Origin: Dicaeum eximium
Taxonomy: Eukaryota > Chordata > Aves > Passeriformes > Dicaeidae
Reading direction: 5' to 3'
Assembly: GCA_013396995.1 (NCBI GenBank)
Contig: VWZP01010284.1
Coordinates: forward strand, 5,506 to 69,505
DNA length: 64,000 nucleotides
Part shown: positions 10,801-29,240 of the stretch, piece after piece
Numbering within the stretch: the stretch's first letter is position 1
How the letters are laid out: each line of letters starts with the position of its first letter
Program-made: the position numbers and the translations under genes
The notes under the pieces: model-generated
Databases searched by the model: none
The model's input: the letters and a program-made list of their open reading frames with translations, nothing else
What the model was told of the DNA's origin: nothing

Positions 10801-13800
10801 ACGAGGCTGTGAGGGGCTGGGAACACAAACCCTGTGAGGAACCACTGAGGGAGCTGGGGGTGCTCAGCCTGGAGAAAAGGAGACTCAGGGGTGCCCTCAG
10901 CACTCTCTGCAATCCCTGAAAGGTGCCTGTGCTCAGCTGGGCTTGGGCTCTGTCTCCAGGCAGCTCTGACAGAACCAGAGCACACAGCCTCAAGCTGCAC
11001 CAAGGGAAATACAGGCTGGACATTAGGAAGAAGTTTTTCACAGAACAAGTGATTATGTTCTGGAATAGCCTGCCTGGGGAGGTGGTGGAGTCACCACCCC
11101 TGGATGTGTTTAATAAAAGCCTGGATGTGGCACTCAGTGCCATGGTCTAGTTGAGGTGTTAGGGGTGGTTTGGATTAGATGGTCTTGAAGGTCTCTTCCA
11201 ACCCAGACATTCTGTGATTTAACAAGTATATTATTTTTATGATAAGCCTCTTCTCACAGCAGTTTTGAATAAAGGCTGAGATAAAAGTTCTGTAGTATTT
11301 TTTCAGTCTGTTTTGAGCAAAGACAAACTTACTTCTGTTCTTAATATATTTTCTGCATTGGAATCTTTGAAAGCTGCTGTCAGAGTGAAAGTTTAATATA
11401 TTAAATGTAATTCAAACATAGAACAAAAGGTTTTTTTTAAGTAGGAAGAGAATTTAAGAAAGAAACTAGGTTTTTCTTTTTTATTTCAGGCTCAGTCCCA
11501 GAAGACATAGTAGAGGATATAAAAGGTAAATTTGTTTGCTTTGTGAAATTTTGGTGTATGCAATTGTGCAGTAGAATGTGATAATAAGTGTGCAATATTT
11601 TACATTTAGGAATTTATTTCTCTTCTCTGCCATATTTATTACCTCTTGGATGAACTTGTATTGTTCTTCCTCTTTGAAAGCAAAACCAAAACCAGGTGTT
11701 TAATTCCTCTTTCACTTTAGCCTCTGTGTTGTTGAGTTGCAGCTTTTAGAAATATTTGGTAGGTGGGCGCAGAAAGAGGCTTACACTGTTGTGTAGTCTT
11801 GTTTATAGATTAACTAGAAAGGCTCAGTTTGCTTTAAAGTGAATTTAAAAAAAAATTATAAAAGATATTTTGGTGTGTTAATCAAGGTAGACAAGAGAAG
11901 AGAAGAACTACATTTACTACACCAGAAAAAACTGAGTCTTTGGGCAGAACTTGGATTAATTCCTATGTAATTGTTACATGTGCAACAGATAGAAAAATAT
12001 GTGTTTTCCTAGAAAACAGTAACTAGTATGTATCCTTTGGGTCAAATTAGGAAGAAATCCATCTGTCAAATGCAAAATAAATGCAGCTGGTGCTTTGTGA
12101 AATGGAAGTTGCTTTTCTGATTCCTGGATTTCCACACATTTTCTGATGAGTTGTGTTTTCTATGCAGTCTTTTGGAACAGAGACAACAGGCTGGGGATGA
12201 AATTGTTGTCTGTGTGTTGTTTCTTTGTGACAGCAGCTTATGGGGAAGATGCTCACCTGTGCCAAATACAAAGAAATAAGTGTGTAATAACAGCTGGGAT
12301 ACAAATGAGACTGTGCTCTGTCAGCGTTGTCTGCAAGCAGAAAAACCCTCTGGAATTCTTAGGGAGTTGAAGAATTGCAATAAGGAAAATGTTGAATGGT
12401 AGGAGTTTGTTTAGAAAATGAGCAATGCCTCATTTGAAGCCATGGTGCAAAACATGCAGTAAAGGCAGGATACAACCCCTGGCACCTTGAGGCACCATTA
12501 GGGGCACCCATCTGGCCCTAAATCTTGTGTGGTTTGTGTGAGGAAGGACAGGCAGGATTTCCAACATGGTTTTAGTGTCAGCTTCATTTAACTCGTGATC
12601 TAGAGAGCACCTGAACTCTGCTGGACTGTAGAGACTGCTTCTCTTTGCATTTATTTGATAATATCATGGACCAGCAAGGACCTGGAGAGTATGTTCTTCT
12701 CTAAATTAAGAAAAATGACTGTTCTTACTGGTGGTGAAGGGATCCACCAGGGCCTCACTCGTGCCCCTCTCTTCCCTCTGCCCAGTCCGCACTTGCTTTG
12801 TCAGTGATCTCCAGCGGGGGCTGAAAATCCAGGCAGCCAAGTTCAACATTGATGGCAGTGCTGAGGTGAGTGGAGGATGAAGCTTTTCCTTCTCTTTTGA
12901 GGTGGCTGCAGCCTTTTTGGGCTCTAAAATAATAATGCAAGTCTGGTTTTGTTTCCAGCGTCCCTCACCGCCTCCAGATGTGGACTATCCTCTGGATGGA
13001 GAAAAGATTCTCCATGTAGTTGGCCCCATCAGGTGAGAAATGCCATGGCAGAGTATTTGTCATTACAAGGATATATTTCAACTCTAAAAGCACATAAATT
13101 TTCATAAAATTGGATTTTAAGGAGTCACTTGCATATGCTTTTAATGCCTCTAAAATGAAAGCTGTGTGCTGGGCACAGTGCAAGCCCATCATGGAGGGGG
13201 TGGCTTCTCCAGAGCCTCAGGAGGAAAATAAGAGCAGAGAGATTGGAGGGATGGGGAAGAGAAATGAGTATCAAAGCCTGATAATAGGACAGGTTTAGTG
13301 ATGTGCACAGGGCATTTGAACCTGGAGAAAAGGGGGCTCAGAGGAGATCATCTCACTCTGCAACTCCTGCCAGGAGGGTGCAGCCAGCTGGGGGTTGGGC
13401 TCTGCTCCCAGGGAACAAGGGACTGCACAAGAGTTAAGGGCCTCAAGTTGGCTTGGGGAGGTTTGGATTGGATATTAGGGAGAAAATCTTCACTGAAAGG
13501 TTGTAAAGCACAGGCACAGCTGCCCAGGGAAGTGCTGGAGTCACCATCCCTGGAAGTGTTCAAAACACTTGGAGATGTGGCTTTGTGGTGAGCAAGGTGC
13601 TGATGTTGGGTTCAGGGCTGAATGTGATGACCTTAAAGGTCTTTTCCGAGGATTCCATGATTGTGCCAAGGATTCCATGATTGCCCCCTCCCTGCTGGCA
13701 CTGCTGGCTGCATGGGCTGTGTGACAGGAGTGACAGAGTGTTGGCAGCTCTGCTGTGCCTGAGCTCAGCTCAGTGCGGTTTTGCTCCTCATTAACACTCA

Positions 13801-15419
13801 CTTCCTGTCTGTGCCACAGAGACTCCGTGGTGGAAATCCTGTTTGAGCAGGATAATGAAGAGACATCTGTTGCCACTTTGATCTTGGATTCACTTGTTCA
13901 GGTATTTTTATATTAGAAACAGTTTAGGGAATGCCTCCAGCCTTAGAGAACCTGCAGTTAAAAATGACTCAAGACTCTAAGCCCTGCAGGCTGCTGGTTT
14001 ACCTGTGCTAGAATAAAATTAATTTGGACATCTTTATTACAGGCAGTATATTAAATTTATTGCAGAATTTTTTCTTGGCGTATACAAATGCTTCACTTCT
14101 TATTATAGTTAGGGAAAAAATGCATTAGAAAACCACTATAAATGGAAATTTTCATTATGTGGTAGTGTATGTATGTTAATTAAAGTTGGCTCCCTGTAGC
14201 TATTGATGCCATTTAAATAAGTTTGCTGAGATGCAATTTATTAGAGAGCCATGGACTTGGCTGATATGACAAACATTGCAATTAGAATTCTTTATGAAAA
14301 CAAATTATTTAAGAAGTTCTGTGCCTGGAGCCTTCACCTCTGCACCTCCAGGCATTTCCCTTGCATTTCTCTCGTTACGTTGGTTATTTTCCAGCTAAAT
14401 ATGAGAAAACAGCAATTGGAGGGCACGGAAATGGACTGAATTTCTAAGAGACTTCTGAATGACTTCAGGTTCAGGCAGCTTGACTTATTTGGGTTTTTTT
14501 TGTGTCCCTGTTTGCCTTAGTGCCCCATAGACACCAGGAAGCAGCTGGCAGAGAACCTGGTGGTGATCGGGGGCACGGCCATGCTGCCGGGCTTCCTGCA
14601 CAGGCTCATGGCTGAGATCAGACACCTGGTGGAGAAACCCAAATACAAGGAGGCTCTTGCCACTAAAACCTTCAGGATTCACACCCCCCCTGCCAAATCC
14701 AACTGTGTGGCCTGGCTGGGAGGTAAGAATGGGAACAACTGAGAAGCAGGAGTGAAGAAAAACCCTTCCAAGTGGTATTTGTGGTGAATAAAACCTTGTA
14801 TTTTTAGGGTTAGCAAACAAGAAAAAGTTCTGTGCACCAAATTCTGTGATGCTTTTCTTCCCTGGCCAGCTGCTGTGGGCTGAATCTTCTCACAGCTGGT
14901 GTGAATTTGTGGGACACCTTTTTGGGAGGGAGAAATTGCAGTGAACACAAGAGGGTTTGGCTGATGTGCTTAAAATAAAAACGTTTTAAGGAGTGAGTCA
15001 ACCAGGCCAGGTTTGCTGATAGCAGAGAGCAGGTGATTCCTTGTTTTCAGTTACTTTCCATGGATATAAATGGAAGCAGTGTGGGACTCGCTGGGCTACT
15101 GAAAGGGAAAGCAGCAATATCCATTCATCCCTTTAAATTTAGGCCCAGAGCTAAAAAATCCCAGTTGAGATTCTCAATGAGAAGAAGTAGAAAGAGAAAT
15201 ACTACATGGAATTAATGCAAATGTTTTTCTTTGCCAGGAGCAATTTTTGGAGCACTCCAGGACATCCTTGGGAGCCGCTCTGTGTCCAAGGAATATTACA
15301 GCCAGACAGGCCGCATTCCCGACTGGTGCTGCCTCAACAACCCCCCTCTGGAAATGATGTTTGATATTGGAAAAGCACCCCCACCACTGATGAAAAGGGC
15401 TTTTTCCACAGAGAAATAA
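4709..15419 (+). CDS. ACTR10: Actin-related protein 10 (Arp11), dynactin pointed-end subunit
   Basis: Arp11 caps the pointed end of the Arp1 filament in dynactin, the cytoplasmic dynein activator used in retrograde transport. Coding exons: 4709-4785, 6272-6344, 6891-6973, 7954-8062, 9788-9895, 10082-10149, 10445-10524, 11490-11525, 12786-12865, 12959-13032, 13820-13901, 14521-14722, 15238-15419. They total 1254 bases, which is 417 codons plus stop and equals the recalled human length. All junctions are GT-AG and keep frame. Actin-fold marks: phosphate loop 1 'IDLGQAFTKCGFAGE' (residues 18-32, across intron 1), phosphate loop 2 'LDCGYAES' (139-146), adenosine loop 'VIGGTAMLPGF' (305-315), and the C-terminal end 'LMKRAFSTEK'. 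The start is the first ATG in the island-embedded exon, and the peptide begins MPLYEGLG. Exon 8 is only 36 bases. The intron after residue 150 is U12-type. All four intronic CR1 copies lie in sense orientation. No frameshift or in-frame stop was seen. Confidence 0.97.
4870..5188 (+). mobile_element. CR1 retroposon in ACTR10 intron 1
   Basis: It follows the CR1 3' portion: 'gagagctggagagggatttt', 'ggtgggatattgggaaagaa', 'cacaggagctgtggctgcct', 'acctgggatagtggaaggtg', 'ccctgccatggcagg' and 'ccccttgcaatcccgacca'. It starts about 85 bases after the exon 1 donor and has the same orientation as the gene. Confidence 0.88.
8546..8702 (+). mobile_element. Short CR1 3' end in ACTR10 intron 4
   Basis: Only the last 150 or so bases of CR1 remain: 'ctgtggctgccgcatccctg', 'ccaggctggatggggcttgg', 'gttccatccaacccaacc' and the tail 'gattctgtga'. 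It is sense to the gene. Confidence 0.85.
9896..10081 (+). other. ACTR10: U12-type (minor spliceosome) intron in ACTR10
   Basis: This 186-base intron starts GTATCCTTT, an exact match to the U12 donor consensus RTATCCTTT, and ends with AG. A branch-point-like TTTCCTGAT (7 of 9 to TTCCTTRAY) places the branch A at 10071, 10 bases before the intron end, which is the short spacing typical of U12 introns. There is no polypyrimidine tract. It sits in phase 0 between Pro150 and Ile151, right after phosphate loop 2. ACTR10 is, as far as I recall, among the minor-intron genes of other vertebrates. Confidence 0.9.
10690..11222 (+). mobile_element. CR1 retroposon in ACTR10 intron 7
   Basis: This is a long 5'-truncated CR1. 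Recognisable blocks are 'ttctggcccctcagtttggg', 'gaggggctggagcacatcca', 'tgctcagcctggagaaaagg', 'gacattaggaagaagttttt', 'ttagatggtcttgaaggtct' and the tail 'acattctgtgattt'. It is sense to ACTR10. Confidence 0.9.
13298..13684 (+). mobile_element. CR1 retroposon in ACTR10 intron 10
   Basis: Blocks 'aacctggagaaaagggggct', 'ggatattagggagaaaatct', 'gggaagtgctggagtcacca' and 'tgatgaccttaaaggtcttt' identify it. The 3' end carries two copies of 'aaggattccatgatt'-like sequence (13651-13682), the short tandem tail typical of CR1. It is sense to ACTR10. Confidence 0.88.
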
Positions 15420-16012
15420 GCACCTAAATGCCACACAAGGATTCTGCCCCATTTCAGCTGCATCCGTGTTCATTGGGGTTTGGGTTTTGTTCATTAATTT
15501 GTGTGTAGCACTATTAAATATGAACAGTGTGGGTGTTGTCAGGGTGTAGGCACTAACACTATTTAAAACCCTGTCCAGTTATAGTTTACAAACTTAACTC
15601 TGGCAGCTCCTCTGCTCTTTTGTCTTGTTTTGGAGAAATTCTGTCCCCTCACGAGCTGTTCCCTACGGAGTTGTTTATTATTTATCTGTATAGTAAATGG
15701 CATTGCTGAGAGAATTTGGTTTAAGATATTTTCATTTTAAGCATGCTGAGAAGAATGAACAGCACTAGGGAAACATCTGTGGGAATTTTTTGTGCCAAAT
15801 TCTGTATTAAAATATTCCACCCTTGCACCACATGTGAAGAAATGGTTTGGGGTTGTTTAGCAAAGGTAGTGGAACATTATTTCCCCTGTTTTAAGAGTTT
15901 CAGCAGAGAACTCTTCTGCCTGTAACTCTCTCATAGAGCTGAGCTAAAACCTCTCCCTATGTCTCCTCCAAGAAAGATTTCAGCAGTGTAAGAATATAAA
16001 TTATAATAAATT
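15420..16012 (+). other. ACTR10: Likely ACTR10 3' UTR
   Basis: This is non-coding sequence following the TAA at 15417-15419. It contains two ATTAAA hexamers (15513-15518, 15806-15811) and an AATAAA (16005-16010), so alternative 3' ends are possible. The outer limit is inferred from the AATAAA only. Confidence 0.6.
16005..16010 (+). terminator. ACTR10: Candidate ACTR10 poly(A) signal AATAAA
   Basis: A canonical AATAAA lies 586 bases after the stop, followed by AT-rich sequence and a GT-rich stretch ('aacaggtgtgaggtc') that could act as a downstream element. Confidence 0.5.
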
Positions 16013-17444
16013 AATTATAAACAGGTGTGAGGTCAAACTTGACTGAGGGGCTATATGGTGACTGCTGGTATCTGCTGGTTACTGACGTTTAAATCCTACC
16101 CCAAGGAGCATTTTTTTGTCTGAAATTTGGGAAGATAAATAGAGTGTTTTTTGAGGTGGTGAAGTCTTTTATTGGCACAAACGTGCTTTTTGTGACAGAT
16201 CTCCCTGTGCTGCCTGCTGCCCACCTGCTGTGTGCCTGAAGCACGACTCTGCAAGTCAAACAGATATTTAAAGAAATCCTCTTCTGGTGAACCCTAACAC
16301 AGGGAATGTGCTGCAGCACTTCAGTAGCTCCTGCATGGTTCTGTCTGTGTTTCCTGTATGCTTTACCTTAACAAGTGGTGTTGGTTTTTATAGTCTTGGG
16401 ATGAGGTTGTTGTTTTAGGGACCAGCTCCTGGTGCTGTTCCAGGCTGGATAAACAGACAGAGTCTCGTTGCCAGGCACAGAGAGCCAGCCTTAGGTGTAC
16501 AGAACATGCAGCCTGAGCTGTGCTGCTCACTGTCAGTCACAGCCTGGGTAATTTGGGGTGCAGGTTATATTTTACCTCAGTAAGAACTGAGCCAGAGCTC
16601 CCTGAGAGAGGAATTTGCCGTCAGCACGAGTCCCATGGAGCTGGGAGCTCCTTCCCTTCTCAGTGGGAAGGAGTCAGGAGATGAAACTCCTACAGAGCCT
16701 GTGATGGTGGTGGTGCAATGATGTCATTTTCCTGAACTGCAGCAGACTGCAGCTGAGGAAATTCAGGATATTCTTAGCCCTTCCTTTTCAGGGGTATTTC
16801 TGTGCTGCTCTGCGCACGTACCCTGGGACGTCTCCTGGCGTGTTCTGCCACCTCATCTCCCTGCTGCCCACTCAGATCTCCTCCTGTGGGGTTTCTGCAT
16901 CACTGAACAGCCTCAGCTGCTGCTGTTCCACATGGCTGGGACAGAATTCCTAACTCCCATTACTGCTGGATTAAATGCAGGGTCCTGGGACCTGCTAAGG
17001 CAAATCATCAAAGCGGTGAGAAAGACTCTTAATGGTGTGCCCTGGAAAGCCCTCAGAGATCACACCCTAAATGTGTAATGGCGTAGAAATGGTTGGGTTT
17101 TCACCCTGGCTGTTGTAGTTCTTCCCTCTGTGGCACAGCTGTGGGATCCATGGATCCCTCCAGCAGACAAATTGACAGGACTACATGAAGGAAATCCAGG
17201 AAGGACAGTGAGGGACACAAAGCCCTGCAGTAACTGGAGGATTTCTGAGGTTCCTGATTCTGGACTGGATGCCGTTCCAGCAGGTTGGTGTTGGCCAATT
17301 ACAAACAGCTCCAGGTGAGTCCTGCTGACCCGAGGAGGATTTTGGAATATGCACGAGCCCATTGTGCTCTGCCTGTGTCCTGCTGCAGCAGCAGGGGCTG
17401 GTCCCTGGGGGAAGTGGCTTTATCTCATTCCCTCGTCTCCCTTT
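16013..17444. other. Intergenic region between ACTR10 and the tRNA gene, first part
   Basis: No gene is recognised. The open frames are short and lack family motifs. A 22-base sequence at 17176-17197 recurs exactly at 17515-17536 inside the neighbouring CR1 piece. Confidence 0.55.
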
Positions 17445-17625
17445 TCATGGAATCAGATTGTCTTGAGTCAGAAGGGACCCCTGAGGCTCGTGGTGTGCAA
17501 CTCCCTGCTCCTTGCAGGACTACATGAAGGAAATCCTATGGCTGAGCATTGTCCAGATGCTCCTTGAATTCTGGCAGGCTGTGAGCACTTCCCTGGAGAG
17601 CCTGTTCAGCAATGGACCAACACAA
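17445..17625 (-). mobile_element. CR1 fragment, reverse orientation
   Basis: On +, 'atggaatcagattgtcttga', 'gtcagaagggacccctgagg', 'gagcattgtccagatgctcc' and 'cctggagagcctgttcagca' are the reversed form of a CR1 subfamily distinct from the next copy. It is a diverged 3' fragment. Confidence 0.75.
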
Positions 17626-17845
17626 ACCACAGAACCCCAGCAGGGTTTGGGTTGGAAGGGACCTTAAAGCTCATCCAGTTCCACCCCTGCCATGACAGGG
17701 ACACCTTCCACTATCCCAGGCTGCTCCAAGCCCTGTCCAACATGGCCTGGAACACTTCCAGGGATCCAGGGGCAGCCACAGCTTCTGTGGGCACCCTGTG
17801 CCAGGGCCTCACACCCTCACAGGGAATTTCCTGCTGCTGTAAAGC
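17626..17845 (-). mobile_element. CR1 fragment, reverse orientation
   Basis: On +, 'gggtttgggttggaagggac', 'ccttccactatcccaggctg', 'cttccagggatccaggggca' and 'cagggaatttcctgctg' give the reversed 3' end of a younger-looking CR1. It directly follows the previous fragment in the same orientation. Confidence 0.88.
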
Positions 17846-18272
17846 CCCCAGATCCCATCCCGTGGGGCTGCCCTCGCTGCTCTCCTGTCGTTTGTGTGTT
17901 TAACCAGGACTGTCCCATCCTGGATGGAGAGTCCCACACTGTGGGATTCTGTGTATGTGCCAACTCTTGTTACATTTCCTATGGCAGGTGCTTGCCCAGC
18001 TCTCCATTTCATCCAGGTATCTGTGTAATTCCTCTCTATCTGTGAGGGAGCCCAGAGCTCCTACTTGATTAACATCTGTTTCCTGCATTGTTTATATAAA
18101 AAAATAAATTTCCTGGGAACTGGTGTTTATTGGTCACTGCCCAGCTCCTCGCGGCTCCCAGTATTATTATGCGCATGTCATTCCTGTATCCAGGTCACTT
18201 TAAAAACTGATTTTCCCACCGATTTACCGACGCTTTTCCCACCCGGAACCCTTAGAGGGTTCAAAACTAATG

Positions 18273-18345
18273 CGCCCAACGTGGGGCTCGAACCCACGAC
18301 CCTGGGATTAAGAGTCCCATGCTCTACCGACTGAGCTAGCCGGGC
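18273..18345 (-). tRNA. tRNA-Lys (anticodon CTT)
   Basis: The reverse complement is a complete 73-base cloverleaf. It starts GCCCGGCTAGCTCAGTCGG and ends GTTGGGC plus discriminator G. The seven acceptor pairs close (two of them G-U), and the anticodon loop CTCTTAA carries CTT (complement of 18310-18312). The A box and B box (GGTTCGAGCC, + 18285-18294) are intact. A TTTT Pol III terminator lies just downstream on the minus strand (+ AAAA at 18263-18266). No intron is present. The gene points away from PSMA3, its 5' end 134 bases before the PSMA3 start codon. From memory, a tRNA-Lys(CTT) also lies near PSMA3 in human. Confidence 0.96.
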
Positions 18346-18479
18346 TCTGGGACACTGCCTAACATTGTATCAATTTAACGTAGTGAGTGGTGACGTCACA
18401 CCGGGAGCGTGGCGCGGCGGCCAATGGGAGCGGGCGTTGCTACGCGGTGGGCGCGGGACGGGCTGGGAGCGGCGCCGCC
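18346..18479 (+). promoter_or_regulatory. PSMA3: PSMA3 promoter with CRE and CCAAT box, shared with divergent tRNA-Lys
   Basis: A perfect palindromic CRE/ATF site TGACGTCA lies at 18391-18398, and a forward CCAAT box at 18421-18425 (NF-Y type). Both fall inside the 134 bases separating the tRNA 5' end from the PSMA3 ATG. GC content rises steeply from here into a CpG island extending to about 18700. No TATA box is seen. The start codon has a near-ideal context (gccgccATGa). The transcription start is presumably between 18425 and 18475. Confidence 0.75.
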
Positions 18480-27535
<9,056 letters not shown>

Positions 27536-27680
27536 CACATTGTTACTCCAAAACAAGTCCAACTTTTCTTATCTTAGACCAGGTTTGTTTATAATGCTTT
27601 GTGCATGGGATGCTGTTGTGTACTTATTGGAAGAAACCAACTGACCAACTTGCACTAATAAATTTTCCATTTTACTGTCT
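27536..27680 (+). other. PSMA3: PSMA3 3' UTR
   Basis: This is a short UTR after TAA 27533-27535, ending shortly after the AATAAA at 27657-27662. The downstream 'tttactgtctgttag' provides a plausible T/GT-rich element. Confidence 0.75.
27657..27662 (+). terminator. PSMA3: PSMA3 poly(A) signal AATAAA
   Basis: This canonical hexamer lies 121 bases after the stop codon and is the only one near it on this strand. A reverse-strand AATAAA (27688-27693) faces it 25 bases further on. Confidence 0.8.
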
Positions 27681-27687
27681 GTTAGCT

Positions 27688-27693
27688 TTTATT
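27688..27693 (-). terminator. Candidate minus-strand poly(A) signal
   Basis: TTTATT on + is AATAAA on minus. A minus-strand transcript ending here would overlap or abut the PSMA3 3' end tail-to-tail. In human an antisense RNA (PSMA3-AS1, recalled) occupies the equivalent stretch between PSMA3 and ARID4A. A single hexamer is weak evidence in AT-rich DNA. Confidence 0.3.
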
Positions 27694-28371
27694 TCACAAT
27701 GTATACGCCAGCAACTGTACTTAAAGAGACATAAAGAAGGAAAGACATGATCAGGCTGCTGTTGCTTCCTAAAGCACTCCACTTGAGCCAGGCTATGCAC
27801 AGAAAAACAATCTGTTCGGACATGAGACAAGTCTCTTGTTAATGCTCTGTAGTTTAATATCAAAAAACTAGCACTCTGTTCTTCTTGATTAACCACCAGC
27901 ACAATTTGCAGTTTATTCACAGCCACAGTCTGTGAGTGCTCTTGGCAGGAGAGATGAGAACATGGCCAGCTCCAGCAGCAGGTTACAGTTTAAGGTGATG
28001 TGCACAGCTGCCAGCTCCCAACAGCCTCTGTAACAACCAGGAGCTCAGCACAAGGAATGGTAATCTGAAGTACTCAGCCTAGGGTTAGTGGAGGAGTAGG
28101 AGGAATTAAAAATTAATTCAATTTAAAACAGCGCTTGTGTTAAGTTCTAAAGCTGTGAGATCTATTAGGCAATGTAACTGGAATTAATGCTTGAAAAGCC
28201 AAACTATTTTTAAACTGTTTTATTCAGCTGTAGTTTCTTAACACGCTTCTGAATCAGCTTCATCAATTGTTGACCTTTCCAGAAGTTAAAAACAAGCTTT
28301 GCTGCTGTCATTGCCCACTTCCTAGGAAAACAGATTGCCTATTCTAGTCACTTCAAAGTTTTGAAACAGCA

Positions 28372-28488
28372 AGTGGGATGGGGCTGGGAACAACCTGGTC
28401 TGGTGGAAGATGACCCTGCCCATGGCAGGGGAGTGCAATGAGATGATCTTTTGAGGTCCATTCTACCCCATATAATTCTGTAAGATAA
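28372..28488 (+). mobile_element. CR1 3'-end fragment
   Basis: 'gtgggatggggctgggaaca', 'acctggtctggtggaagatg', 'ccctgcccatggcaggg' and 'cccatataattctgtaag' give a CR1 terminus of about 115 bases. Confidence 0.8.
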
Positions 28489-29142
28489 TAAACTGTTCTG
28501 TTCACCACCTTAAAACACAGTTCAAATTGAAGTCTTGTTTGTACATGCAGTTAAAATTCTAATGGCCCTGCTAATCTAAAATGCATACCTGTGTAATGAA
28601 TCCAACTCCTCTCAGCTTTAGGGCTACACACTCATGTTCATCAGTACATAAAACCAAAGCTTTCCCTTACAGGTTTATTTTTATAGAGGGAGTTTGGAAA
28701 AAACCTGGCCTTCTCCAGCCTCCTTTGTACCAGGATTACAAAGCACAGGTTCTACTTCCTTTTTGTGACATGGGAAGGTCAACAGAGAGAGGTGGCTCTG
28801 ACTGTGTCAAGTTCAGGCTACCTGAGCTCCTGCTAGGACAGAAAAGCCAGCCTGGGCCACCATTAGTCATGGCCAGGACAGGCAGCCTCCTTCAGTGCCT
28901 CCTCCTGAGGCAACAGTACCAGCTGCTGCACTGAGTCAGCCTGGAATTCCGTGTGCCAGGGCTCCAGACTGAATTTACTACTGCAGTTTCCTGCTGACTC
29001 AGCTCTTTGAGTCACAGGCGAGCACCAGTCAGGAACTCCTCAGCAGCACCTTAAAGCATCAGCTGAGGCTGATCTGCCACTCCCTGGCTATGGCAGCACG
29101 GAAGTACCTGATTGTCTTCATTTTGTCTTGATTTTGTTCCTA

Positions 29143-29240
29143 AAATCACAGACTATTCTGAGTTGGAAGGGACCCACAAGGATCATCAGGTACAGGATCA
29201 GAACCCAAGAGCTTGGTGGTTTTAGCTGTGAACTGCTGAA
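29143..29240 (-). mobile_element. CR1 3'-end fragment, reverse orientation
   Basis: On +, 'aaaatcacagactattctga' then 'gttggaagggacccacaagg' and 'atcatcaggtacaggatcag' is the reversed CR1 terminus. It decays after about 100 bases. Confidence 0.7.

Noticed and set aside
18065..18334. Open frame on + ending with 'NVGLEPTTLGLRVPCSTD'
   Set aside because: This is the classic spurious peptide produced by translating the complement of a tRNA gene. The DNA is the tRNA-Lys on the minus strand.
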